Shown here: one piece after another, positions 8,723 through 16,354 of the stretch
How the letters are laid out: each line of letters begins with the position of its first letter
Position numbering within the stretch: position 1 is the stretch's first letter
Origin: Streptomyces sp. A1277
GTDB taxonomy: Bacteria; Actinomycetota; Actinomycetes; Streptomycetales; Streptomycetaceae
DNA length: 64,000 bases
Direction: 5' to 3'
Assembly: GCF_004795015.1 (NCBI RefSeq)
Contig: NZ_SSBI01000028.1
Location: forward strand, 38,754 to 102,753
Notes under the pieces: generated by a model
Databases searched by the model: none
What the model saw: only the letters and a program-made list of their open reading frames with translations
What the model was told of the DNA's origin: nothing
Made by a program: the position numbers and the translations under genes

Positions 8723-10081
8723 TCACAGCAGGCCGAGCGATCGCAGAGCGCGGTGCTGACTCGGTGCTGGGTCAGACGGCCAGTAGACGTAGCAGACGCC
8801 GCCCGTACCACTCCTGACCTGCCCGTTCGCGTCGTACCGCTGCGTGCGCAGCCAGATCGTCTCCCACTCGTGCCGCCGGTAGACGTGGCGCACCGCCTCG
8901 TCGTCCGGCGACGCTGGGTCGTTGGCGATGACGTCGCCGTCGGCGGTGAAGCCGATGACGGTCATCAGGTGGCCGGAGGTGCCGTAGCCCGCGCCGGTCA
9001 GCTCCTCCTTGAGGAAGGACTGCGAGGTGATGACCGGGATGCCCGCCCGGACCAGGGTCTCCACGTCCCTGAGCGAGCCGAGCCGGGTCACCGCGGCGCT
9101 CATGTCGCGGTACGTCGCCGCGTAGGCGGCGTTGAACGGCCAGTTGCCGCAGCCCTCGTACTGGTTGTCGTACGTGAAGCGCGCCGCGTGGCAGACCTGG
9201 GGGTCCTGGATACCGGGCTCGACCCAGGCGAGGTCCTCGGCGGAGGGTTTGCGGCCCCAGTACTCGATGATCATCTGCGAGGAGGTGGGGCTGCACCACG
9301 CCTCGCCCCCGTTGTCGTACTCGGGGTACTGCCCGACGTGGACGTTCTGCGAGTAGCGCGGCACCGGGAGCTCGCGGACGAGGCCGGGGGTGCTGGCGGG
9401 GACGGTGAAGCGGTCGGGGATGTCCGAGGCCATCGCGCCGAGCCGCCACACCGTCGGGGTGAGCCGGCTGCCCGGGGTGCGGTACAGGGTGAGCCGGAGC
9501 CGGTAGGACAGCAGGCGCAGCCCGCTCGCCGCGTCGTCCACCGAGAGGGTGTCGGTCCAGACGGAGCTCTTGCCGTCGCTCTGGTCGTCCACCGAGGTGC
9601 GGCGGATGTCCCCGTCCCCGGCCGCCCAGCGGCCCATGACGTACCAGGGGGACTCGGTGCCGTCCGAGTAGCGGCCGCGCAGTTCGATCCGGATCCAGGT
9701 GCCGGCCGGGGTGTGCGCGTTCCAGGAGGCGATCACCTCGGTCGCGGGGACGGACGAGCGGTGGACGGGTGAGGTCCAGGTGGCGTAGTCCCACGCGGCG
9801 GTGGTGCCGGTGTGCGGGTCGGTGTAGTCCGTGCGGCCCAGCGGATGGCCGATGACGAGGCCCGCCCGGCGGCCCGCGACCGCGCGGGTGCCGGCGCCGT
9901 GGCCGCAGCGCCAGTCGGTGTACGTGGTCCAGGCGTGGTTGTCCACCGAGGGGGGCGGGGCCGCGGGGCGGTGGCGCGGGGTGCCGGCCGCCGCGGAGGC
10001 GGCGGAGGTGAGTGTTCCGGCGCCGGCCGCCGCCGCGACGGCGGCGGCGAGCACGGTTCGGCGTGAGGTCGGACTGGGCAT
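8723..10081 (-). CDS. Secreted C39-family peptidase-like protein, Tat signal
   Basis: A 452-residue exported protein. The N-terminus has a twin-arginine signal (SRRTVLAAAVAAAAGAG). A beta-rich domain of about 200 residues follows. The papain-like C39 domain has Cys263 in GGEAWCSPTSSQ, His371 in TSGHLMTVIGF and Asp388 in IANDPAS as the likely catalytic set. It probably cleaves peptides outside the cell; the substrate is unknown. The last 46 codons, from ETIWLR on, lie beyond the 18-bp repeat and were probably supplied by the integrated element. The native end is at 5708-5849. The 3' end overlaps the integrase remnant on the other strand by 95 bases. The frame is intact, so the chimaera may be functional. 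Confidence 0.88.
   Translation of the reverse strand: MPSPTSRRTVLAAAVAAAAGAGTLTSAASAAAGTPRHRPAAPPPSVDNHAWTTYTDWRCGHGAGTRAVAGRRAGLVIGHPLGRTDYTDPHTGTTAAWDYATWTSPVHRSSVPATEVIASWNAHTPAGTWIRIELRGRYSDGTESPWYVMGRWAAGDGDIRRTSVDDQSDGKSSVWTDTLSVDDAASGLRLLSYRLRLTLYRTPGSRLTPTVWRLGAMASDIPDRFTVPASTPGLVRELPVPRYSQNVHVGQYPEYDNGGEAWCSPTSSQMIIEYWGRKPSAEDLAWVEPGIQDPQVCHAARFTYDNQYEGCGNWPFNAAYAATYRDMSAAVTRLGSLRDVETLVRAGIPVITSQSFLKEELTGAGYGTSGHLMTVIGFTADGDVIANDPASPDDEAVRHVYRRHEWETIWLRTQRYDANGQVRSGTGGVCYVYWPSDPAPSQHRALRSLGLL
8847..8864. repeat. Right copy of 18-bp direct repeat, candidate attachment site
   Basis: The sequence is identical to 5832-5849 and lies within codons about 406-412 of the intact peptidase gene. 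It is 30 bases beyond the stop codon of the integrase remnant, which is where an attachment site next to int is expected. Confidence 0.65.
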
Positions 10082-10269
10082 GGGCGAGACCCCCGGTCGT
10101 CAGCGGAATGGGGCTGCGGTGCACAACAGTGCGCCAACTATCGCGGGTCACATCCCCGTTCGGCCAGCGATTCACCCCGCGTCGATCGACCAATATTGGT
10201 CCCGACCACTGGCGTGACCTGCGGCTGCACGAGAGCGTCCGCGGGGCTCGCGGCTCGTAGGCTGGGCAC

Positions 10270-10854
10270 ATGAACGACCTCCCGCACCACGCCGCGCGAC
10301 TGCGCGCCCTCGCGCCGTCCTGCGGGCCGGTGCGGCTGATCGCCGTCGACGGCCACGCCGGATCGGGCAAGAGCACCTTCGCCGCCCGTCTCGCGGCGGC
10401 GCTCGGCGGCGCGCCCGTGCTGCACCTGGACGACCTGGCCACGCACGAGGAGCCGTTCGCCTGGACGCACCGGCTCCGCGAACAGGTGACGGGCCCGCTC
10501 TCGCGCGGCGAGCCCGCGCGCTACGCGCCGTACGACTGGACGGCCCGGGCCTTCGGGCCGCTCCGGACCCTGGAGCCCGCGCCCGTGGTCCTGGTCGAGG
10601 GGGTCGGCGCGGGCCGGCGCGCCCTGCGCCCCCTGCTGGCGCGGCTGCTGTGGATGGACCTGGCGGCCGAGGTGGCCTGGGAGCGCGGACGGCGGCGCGA
10701 CGGGCCCGCGCTCCGCGGGTTCTGGGACGGCTGGACCGCCGCCGAGACGGCACACTTCTCGGCCGACCCCTCGCGCCCCCATGCAGACGCTCTGATACGG
10801 CAGTTGCGCGTGGGGTACGAGTGGCTGGAGGGGCCCGTACGGGAGCGGTGCTGA
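10270..10854 (+). CDS. Uridine-kinase-like P-loop protein
   Basis: A 194-residue cytoplasmic protein. The Walker A motif GHAGSGKST is at residues 28-36 and is preceded by the beta strand VRLIAVD. LHLDDLATHEEPF is at the place where uridine kinases have their substrate-binding Asp, and VLVEGVGAGRRAL resembles the Walker B region of the same family. The C-terminal helical part with RGRRRDG would be the Arg-rich lid. It probably phosphorylates a nucleoside or another small molecule, but the sequence is shorter and diverges from true Udk. The ATG at 10270 lacks a strong ribosome-binding site. It is transcribed alone, divergently from the peptidase gene. Confidence 0.75.
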   Translation: MNDLPHHAARLRALAPSCGPVRLIAVDGHAGSGKSTFAARLAAALGGAPVLHLDDLATHEEPFAWTHRLREQVTGPLSRGEPARYAPYDWTARAFGPLRTLEPAPVVLVEGVGAGRRALRPLLARLLWMDLAAEVAWERGRRRDGPALRGFWDGWTAAETAHFSADPSRPHADALIRQLRVGYEWLEGPVRERC

Positions 10855-10894
10855 ACCGTTCCGTCACCCGGTGTGACCATCGCGCGGCGCCGTA

Positions 10895-10906
10895 CCGACC
10901 GGTCGG
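10895..10906. promoter_or_regulatory. Perfect 12-bp palindrome upstream of a predicted promoter
   Basis: CCGACCGGTCGG is a perfect palindrome in a TA...AA context, like operators of TetR-type repressors. It lies 30 bases before the TTGACC hexamer at 10936. The cognate protein is not apparent in the window. Confidence 0.35.
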
Positions 10907-10935
10907 AAATCGCTCCGGAAGTACCTCAACTCCGC

Positions 10936-11036
10936 TTGACCCGAGGGCGGTACAGGTCTTACGTTCTCAATGTGCGGCTTTTCGGAGCCTCCACAGACGC
11001 GAAGCCCCCGGTTGTTCCCCCGTGATCGGGGGCTTC
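10936..11036 (+). ncRNA. Possible small RNA or leader RNA: promoter, short transcript, hairpin
   Basis: TTGACC (10936-10941), an 18-base spacer and TACGTT (10960-10965) make a good vegetative promoter. A transcript from about 10972 would soon meet a perfect 10-bp stem (11001-11010 with 11027-11036, 16-base loop). An alternative stem uses the same right arm, CCCCCG (11017-11022) with CGGGGG (11027-11032). No open frame with a start lies inside. Either a small RNA of about 65 nt ends here, or the two exclusive stems attenuate the TPR/AAA gene at 11257. The U-run after the stem is weak. The rest of the gap 10855-11256 shows only the palindrome at 10895. Confidence 0.45.
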
Positions 11037-11256
11037 GTCCTGTGCTCCCCGCACTTGCCCGGCCACTAATGGCCCCCTGACCCTCACCCTGGGTCACGGC
11101 GCTTCTTCGGCCTGCGGCACCCTTAGTCGGATACTCCCTGCACAGGTACGATGCCTCTCGGTGCGGTCAATTCCCGTCCACGGCACAGTGATTCGGCGCG
11201 CCTCGGCGGGCTTTCGGGCGGCGGGACATCCTGGGGGCACGTTTGTGGGGGACCTG

Positions 11257-13173
11257 ATGGACATCGGCACGCAGGGCGCACAGGCCCCGGCCGACCTCGC
11301 CTGGCTGCGGGGCGTGGACGCCTACACGATGGGCGCCTATCCGCAGGCCGAGGAGGAATTCCGGGCCGCGGTCCGCCACGATCCGGGCATGGCGGACGCC
11401 TGGCTCGGGCTGCACGCGCTGCGGGTCGACACGGCGTCGGCGCTCCTGCACATGCACCGCCACCGCGACCGCTTCGGCGAGCAGCGCGGCCGCTACCGGC
11501 GCACGCTCAACTCCTGGTACTGGCTGGGCTGGTGGGTGCAGCCGGTGCTGGAGACCCCGCGCGATCTGCTGCTGGCGCACGCCTCGCACTGGCTGGACGG
11601 CCGCCACGTGCCGGAGCTGGACCGGGCGCTCGCCGCCCTGGCGCCGGTGGACACCGACCCGCAGGTCCGCTTCCTGCACGCCTGCCGCTCCTACCTGGTC
11701 AAGGACTGGGAGCAGCTGGTACGCCACACCGAGCGGCTGCTGGACGACCCGATGCTGGGCATCGAGGCGGGGCTCTTCGGCGGCATGGCGCGGGTGCGGC
11801 TGGAGATGTACGGGCAGGCCGAACCGATGCTCGCGACGGCCCTGATGCGCTGCCGCAGCGAGCAGCCGCAGCGCAAGGAGCTTCGCTACTGGCTGGCCCG
11901 CGCCCACGAGGGCACCGGCCGCAGCGCCGCCGCCCTGCCGCTCTACCGGGCCGTGCACCGGATCGACCCCGCCTTCATGGACACCTCCGCGCGGCTGGCG
12001 GCCATCGCGGACTACGACGGGCTCGACGGCTCCGAGGACCCGTTCGGCCTGGCCGCCGTGTCGCTGACCGGCCTGGAGGCGGACGCGGCCTTCGCGGAGG
12101 GCCGGGCGGAGGGCGACTACTCGCCGGGTGGCGAGCTGCTGGACGGACGGGAGCCGGCGCCGGGCGGCGAGCCGCAGGATCTGCCCGGGGCCGGCGGCTC
12201 CCCGCTGCCCGGCGGGGCGCGGGCGAAGCCATCGGTCCCGGGGCAGCCGGTGCCGCGGCCGTTCCCGGCCGGGCCCAGCGACCCGGTCCTGCTGGCCGAG
12301 GCGCTGGCCGAGCTGGAGCGAATGGTCGGCCTGGAGCCGGTGAAGCGTCAGGTCAAGGCGCTGTCCGCGCAGTTGAACATGGCGCGGCTGCGGGCCGGCC
12401 AGGGGCTGCCCGTACAGCCGCCGAAGCGGCACTTCGTCTTCTCCGGGCCCTCCGGCACCGGCAAGACGACGGTGGCCCGCATCCTGGGCCGGGTGTTCTA
12501 CGCGCTGGGCCTGCTCGGCGGGGACCATCTGGTGGAGGCCCAACGCGCGGACCTGGTGGGCGAGTTCCTGGGACAGACCGCGGTGAAGGCGAATGAGCTG
12601 ATCGATTCGGCGCTGGGCGGGGTGCTCTTCGTGGACGAGGCGTACAGCCTCTCCAACACCGGGTACAGCAAGGGCGACGCGTACGGCGACGAGGCCCTTC
12701 AAGTCCTGCTCAAGCGGGCGGAGGACAACCGGGACCACCTGGTCGTCATCCTGGCCGGCTATCCGGAGGGCATGGACCGGCTGCTCTCCACCAACCCCGG
12801 GCTCTCCTCGCGCTTCACCACCCGGGTGGACTTCCCCAGCTACCGGCCGCTGGAGCTCACCGCGATCGGCGAGGTGCTGGCCGCGGAGAACGGCGACGTG
12901 TGGGACGAGGAGTCGCTGGACGAGCTGCGCTCCATCAGCGGCCACGTGGTCGACCAGGGGTGGCTGGACGAACTGGGCAACGGCCGCTTCCTGCGGACGC
13001 TGTACGAGAAGAGCTGCGCCTACCGCGACCTGCGGCTTTCCGCCTGTACGACGGTGCCGACCCGGGACGATCTGGCGACGCTGCGGCTGCCGGACCTGAT
13101 GCAGGCGTACGGCGAGGTGCTGTCGGGGCGCGGGCCGGTGGGCCGGGGGCCGCAGGAGCCGCCCGCGCGGTGA
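11257..13173 (+). CDS. TPR-AAA+ ATPase of CbxX/CfqX (EccA-like) type
   Basis: A 638-residue cytoplasmic ATPase. Residues about 1-265 are alpha-helical TPR-like repeats (AYTMGAYPQAEEEFRAAV, AWLGLHALRV, LARAHEGTGRSAAALPLYRA). A Gly/Pro linker of about 70 residues leads to a CbxX-type AAA domain with Walker A GPSGTGKT (397-404), Walker B VLFVDEAYSL (Asp460, Glu461) and an Arg-rich sensor region near LSSRFTTRVDF. The layout is that of EccA of type VII secretion, but no esx or ecc gene lies nearby. It may remodel a protein complex. I prefer the ATG at 11257 (GGGGGA ribosome-binding site); a GTG at 11245 is possible. Confidence 0.88.
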   Translation: MDIGTQGAQAPADLAWLRGVDAYTMGAYPQAEEEFRAAVRHDPGMADAWLGLHALRVDTASALLHMHRHRDRFGEQRGRYRRTLNSWYWLGWWVQPVLETPRDLLLAHASHWLDGRHVPELDRALAALAPVDTDPQVRFLHACRSYLVKDWEQLVRHTERLLDDPMLGIEAGLFGGMARVRLEMYGQAEPMLATALMRCRSEQPQRKELRYWLARAHEGTGRSAAALPLYRAVHRIDPAFMDTSARLAAIADYDGLDGSEDPFGLAAVSLTGLEADAAFAEGRAEGDYSPGGELLDGREPAPGGEPQDLPGAGGSPLPGGARAKPSVPGQPVPRPFPAGPSDPVLLAEALAELERMVGLEPVKRQVKALSAQLNMARLRAGQGLPVQPPKRHFVFSGPSGTGKTTVARILGRVFYALGLLGGDHLVEAQRADLVGEFLGQTAVKANELIDSALGGVLFVDEAYSLSNTGYSKGDAYGDEALQVLLKRAEDNRDHLVVILAGYPEGMDRLLSTNPGLSSRFTTRVDFPSYRPLELTAIGEVLAAENGDVWDEESLDELRSISGHVVDQGWLDELGNGRFLRTLYEKSCAYRDLRLSACTTVPTRDDLATLRLPDLMQAYGEVLSGRGPVGRGPQEPPAR

Positions 13174-13175
13174 GC

Positions 13176-13217
13176 CGCACCCCCGGCCGCCGGAGCGTTC
13201 CGGTGGCCGGGGGTGCG
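13176..13217. terminator. Bidirectional hairpin terminator
   Basis: A 13-bp perfect stem, CGCACCCCCGGCC (13176-13188) with its complement at 13205-13217, has a nested inner stem. It starts 3 bases after the ATPase stop codon and lies just before the end of the convergent CNNM gene, so it can stop transcripts from both sides. Confidence 0.75.
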
Positions 13218-13225
13218 GGTGCGGG

Positions 13226-14323
13226 TCAGCCGACCAGGGCCGTGAGCCCGTCCGGGTCCGCGGTGCGTTCCTCGGTGCGGCGGGGCTCGGCGACCCGGTG
13301 CGCCGGGTCCCGTACCTCGCCGACCAGCATTTCGAGGACGTCCTCCATGGCGACCAGGCCGAGCACCCGGCCGGAGGCGTCGGCGACCTGGGCGAGGTGC
13401 GTGGCGGCACGGCGCATCACGGTGAGGGCGTCGTCCAGCGGGAGTTCGGCCCGCACGGTCGCCATCGGGCGCCACAGGTGCTGCGGCACCGCCCGCTCGC
13501 CGTCCTCCAGGTCCAGGACGTCCTTGACGTGCAGGTAGCCCATGAACGGGCCGCCGCCCTCGGCGCAGACCGGGAAGCGCGAGAAACCCGTGCGCACCGT
13601 CAGCTCCTCGATCCGGCGCGGGGTGACCGAGGGGTCCACCGTCACCAGCGAGGCGCGGCGCAGCAGCACGTCGGTGACGGGCCTGCTGCCCAGCTCCAAC
13701 GCGTCCTCCAGCCGCTCCTGCGCCTCGGGTTCGAGCAGTCCGGCCTGGCCGGAGTCCTCCACGAGCCGGTTGAGCTGCTCGCTGGTGAAGACGGCCTCCA
13801 CCTCGTCCTTCGGTTCGACGCCGAAGAGGCGGAGCACCAGCCGGGCGCAGGCGCCGAGCGCCGCGGTGACCGGGCGGCAGAGCCGGGCGAAGCCGACGAG
13901 GCCGGGACTGAGCCACAGCGCGGTCTTCTCCGGCGCGGCCATCGCCAGGTTCTTCGGGACCATCTCGCCGATGACGAGGTGGAGGAAGACGACGAGGACG
14001 AGCGCCAGCACGTAGCCGAGCGGGTGGATCAGCCCCTCGGGCAGGTGCACCGCGGCGAAGACCGGCTCCAGGAGGTGGGCGACGGTCGGTTCGGCGACGG
14101 CTCCGAGGGTCAGGGAGCAGACGGTGATGCCGAACTGGGCGGCCGCCATCATCTGCGGCAGGTTCTCCAGGCCGTACAGCACCTGGCGGGCGCGGCCTGA
14201 TCCGGTCGCGGCGAGGGGTTCGATCTGGCTGCGCCGTACCGAGACGAGGGAGAACTCGGCGCCGACGAAGAAGCCGTTCGCGAGGACCAGGAGTCCGGCG
14301 AAGACCAACTGGAGCAGGCTCAT
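13226..14323 (-). CDS. CNNM/HlyC-family membrane protein with CBS pair (short form)
   Basis: A 365-residue membrane protein. The N-terminal DUF21/CNNM domain (about 1-190) has three to four hydrophobic helices, beginning LQLVFAGLLVLANGFFVGAE. A pair of CBS domains follows (about 205-340, GFSRFPVCAEGGGPFMGYLH and VMRRAATHLAQVADASGRVL). The C-terminal CorC/HlyC domain of the longer members is missing, and the protein ends soon after the CBS pair. Relatives handle magnesium or cobalt efflux. The start ATG overlaps the stop of the upstream, longer paralogue (ATGA), so the two are co-translated and may form a complex. Confidence 0.88.
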   Translation of the reverse strand: MSLLQLVFAGLLVLANGFFVGAEFSLVSVRRSQIEPLAATGSGRARQVLYGLENLPQMMAAAQFGITVCSLTLGAVAEPTVAHLLEPVFAAVHLPEGLIHPLGYVLALVLVVFLHLVIGEMVPKNLAMAAPEKTALWLSPGLVGFARLCRPVTAALGACARLVLRLFGVEPKDEVEAVFTSEQLNRLVEDSGQAGLLEPEAQERLEDALELGSRPVTDVLLRRASLVTVDPSVTPRRIEELTVRTGFSRFPVCAEGGGPFMGYLHVKDVLDLEDGERAVPQHLWRPMATVRAELPLDDALTVMRRAATHLAQVADASGRVLGLVAMEDVLEMLVGEVRDPAHRVAEPRRTEERTADPDGLTALVG

Positions 14324-15681
14324 CGCGCCGCCTCCAGGACGGCCGGCTGCGAGGCGTCCGGTCCGGTCGCCCCGGCCGTGCGCACGAAGCGGACCTTCTC
14401 GGCCCGGTAGTGGCCGACCTGGCGGACCGCGATCCGCCAGCCGGGCAGTTCGGCCCGGTCGCCGGGCGCGGGGATGCGGCCCAGCAGATCGGCGACGAGC
14501 CCGGCGACGGTCTCGTACGGGCCGTCGGGCACGTCGAGCCCTATCCGGCGCAGGGTGAGGACCCGGCAGCTGCCCTCGGCGTCCCAGGCGGGCCTGCCGT
14601 CCTCGGGCGGTGCGGCGGCCAGCTCGGGGCGGTCGGCGCCCTCGGCGTCGTGCTCGTCGCGGACCTCGCCGACGAGCTCCTCGATGATGTCCTCCAGGGT
14701 GACGACCCCGGCGGTGCCGCCGTACTCGTCCACGACGACGGCGATCGGCTGCTCCTTGCGCAGCCGCTGGAGCAGCTGTTCGACGGGCAGCGTCTCGGGC
14801 ACCAGCAGCGGCGGCACGGCGATCCGGCCGGCCGGGGTGCGCAGCCGCTCGGCGGCCGGGACGGCGAGGGCGTCCTTGAGGTGGATCATGCCGACGACCT
14901 CGTCGATGCGCTCCCGGTAGACGGGGAAGCGGGACAGGCCGGTGGCGCGGGTGAGGTTGAGGACGTCCGCCGCGGTGGCGGACGTCTGGAGGGCGCTGAC
15001 CTTCACGCGCGGGGTCATGACGTGCTGGGCGGTGAGCCCGGCGAGCGACAGGGTCCGTACGAAGAGGTCCGCGGTGTCCTGTTCGAGGGTGCCCGCCTCG
15101 GCCGAGTGCCGGGCGAGGGAGACCAGCTCGCCGGGGGTGCGGGCAGAGGCCAGCTCGTCGGTCGGTTCGACGCCGAGGAGGCGCACGAGCCGGTTGGCCG
15201 CGGTGTTCAGGGCGCCGATGACCGGCCGGAAGAGGCGGGTGAAGCGGTCCTGCGGTCCGGCGACGAACCGGGCGACCTGGAGCGGCTTGGAGACCGCCCA
15301 GTTCTTCGGGACGAGTTCGCCGATGACCATCTGGACGGCGGCCGCGAGCAGCATGCCGGTCACCACGCTGATGGTGGGGACGGCTCCGTCGGGCAGGCCG
15401 GTCAGGGTGAAGGGTCCCCTCAGCAGCCGGGCGAGCGCCGGCTCGGCGAGCATGCCGACCACCAGGGAGGTGATGGTGATGCCGAGCTGGGTGCCGGAGA
15501 GCTGGAAGGAGAGTTCGCGCAGGGCGCCGACGACGGTGCGGGCCCGCCGGTCGCCCTCGGCGGCGGCGCGCTCGGCGTCCGCCCGTTCGACGGTGACGAG
15601 CCCGAATTCGGCCGCCACGAAGAACCCGTTGGCGAGGATGAGAAGGAATGCCGCGAAGAGCAGCAACAAGGGGGTTGTCAT
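14320..15681 (-). CDS. CNNM/HlyC-family membrane protein with CBS pair and CorC/HlyC domain (long form)
   Basis: A 453-residue membrane protein and first gene of a two-gene unit. It has the DUF21/CNNM membrane domain (about 1-195, ILANGFFVAAEFGLVTVERA at the start), a CBS pair (about 210-340, with LSRFPVYRERIDEVVGMIHL and VVVDEYGGTAGVVTLEDIIE) and the C-terminal CorC/HlyC domain (about 360-435, PYETVAGLVADLLGRIPAPG). The family is implicated in Mg2+/Co2+ transport, and older annotation as hemolysin is misleading. Its stop overlaps the start of the short paralogue by four bases. The gap to the next gene upstream (15682-15867) holds GC-rich inverted repeats only. Confidence 0.9.
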   Translation of the reverse strand: MTTPLLLLFAAFLLILANGFFVAAEFGLVTVERADAERAAAEGDRRARTVVGALRELSFQLSGTQLGITITSLVVGMLAEPALARLLRGPFTLTGLPDGAVPTISVVTGMLLAAAVQMVIGELVPKNWAVSKPLQVARFVAGPQDRFTRLFRPVIGALNTAANRLVRLLGVEPTDELASARTPGELVSLARHSAEAGTLEQDTADLFVRTLSLAGLTAQHVMTPRVKVSALQTSATAADVLNLTRATGLSRFPVYRERIDEVVGMIHLKDALAVPAAERLRTPAGRIAVPPLLVPETLPVEQLLQRLRKEQPIAVVVDEYGGTAGVVTLEDIIEELVGEVRDEHDAEGADRPELAAAPPEDGRPAWDAEGSCRVLTLRRIGLDVPDGPYETVAGLVADLLGRIPAPGDRAELPGWRIAVRQVGHYRAEKVRFVRTAGATGPDASQPAVLEAAR

Positions 15682-15867
15682 GCCGCCGCCTCCACGGAGG
15701 GGGCGGCGCAGGTACTACCGGACGATCCGTCCATTGCTGGAGGGAGTCACTCCTCGGGTCGCAGGAAAGCCCCGCCGGCCTCGTGGGCCTTTGGTGCGGG
15801 GCGGGGCGCGCGCGGGGCGCCGCCGTCTTCCAGAGTAATCAACAAGAGGCCCTGCGGGGCAGGGGGC

Positions 15868-16332
15868 TCAGCCGTTGTCCGTTCCGGTGCCGCGCCTCTC
15901 GGCGAGGTCCCTCAGGGCGCGGGCGTCGCGGATGGCCTGCTGCTTGGCGATTCCGGGCTGGATGCCGAGGGCGGGCATGCTGGTGCCGTCGCTGAGGTCG
16001 AGGAAGACCCACGGATCGCCGGCCCGGAGGTTGACGCGGACGATTTCCGCCCACGAGAGCCGCCGGGTGCGCGTGAGATTCACCACGGTCACCCCTTCGT
16101 CGTCCGCGACGACCTTGGGGCGGCTGAGCAGCGCCAGGACGCCGAAGAAGAGCAGCGCGGTGAAGACGAAGCTGACGCGCTCTCCCCCGCTGAGCTGTTC
16201 GAGGGTGAAGGCGACGACGGTGATGACGGCGAACATCGCCGCTCCGACGGTCAGCAGGACCACCCGGGTACGGGTCGGCCGGAAGGTGACCGGCAGGGCC
16301 GGGGCACCGGGCGGGGGTGTGGGGGCTGACAT
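15868..16332 (-). CDS. PH-domain membrane protein
   Basis: A 154-residue protein with two hydrophobic helices (about residues 24-41 and 52-68), followed by a bacterial PH-like domain of about 80 residues (VVADDEGVTVVNLTRTRRLS, then WAEIVRVNLRAGDPWVFLDL). The N-terminus is Pro-rich. The start ATG at 16332 lies only 22 bases after the hisG stop, so it is probably the last gene of the rib-his operon. Its role is unknown and nothing in the sequence links it to histidine synthesis. Confidence 0.8.
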   Translation of the reverse strand: MSAPTPPPGAPALPVTFRPTRTRVVLLTVGAAMFAVITVVAFTLEQLSGGERVSFVFTALLFFGVLALLSRPKVVADDEGVTVVNLTRTRRLSWAEIVRVNLRAGDPWVFLDLSDGTSMPALGIQPGIAKQQAIRDARALRDLAERRGTGTDNG

Positions 16333-16354
16333 GTGCTTCTTCCGTCTCCCGCCG

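Larger units (their letters stand above)
7485..8817 (+). pseudogene. int: Tyrosine recombinase (integrase), broken by frameshift, deletion and IS insertion
   Basis: Two integrase pieces lie on the same strand. Piece one (7485-7687) reads KALVWSDERIASWKETGEKP and continues, after a one-base loss in the CCCC run at 7594-7597, as PEQTPRFLDFVEHDRLYVLW up to FRG. Piece two (8594-8817) reads EVSRWLGHRSIKVTVDRYGH, holding the LGH histidine and the likely catalytic Tyr. The segment between them, with the first catalytic Arg and the HxxR box, is missing, so the IS at 7688-8593 did not simply insert: roughly 100-150 codons were deleted. The N-terminal domain is absent as well. The pieces end 30 bases from the right 18-bp repeat. 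Confidence 0.75.
5850..8846. mobile_element. Decayed integrative element inserted in a peptidase gene
   Basis: The 3.0-kb stretch lies between two identical 18-bp direct repeats. It holds an excisionase C-terminus, two small leftward genes, a tyrosine integrase broken by frameshift, deletion and an IS, and, next to the right repeat, the replacement 3' end of the peptidase gene. The integrase stops 30 bases from the right repeat, as in site-specific elements of the pSAM2/SLP1 kind. The order xis then int on one strand also fits. No replication or transfer gene remains. Bases 5850-6114 and 6211-6506 hold no gene that I can support. The element cannot move by itself in its present state. Confidence 0.65.

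Noticed and set aside
11167..13410. 747-codon frame on the minus strand opposite the TPR/AAA ATPase gene
   Set aside because: It shows antisense composition bias only. The plus strand has clear Walker motifs and a ribosome-binding site.
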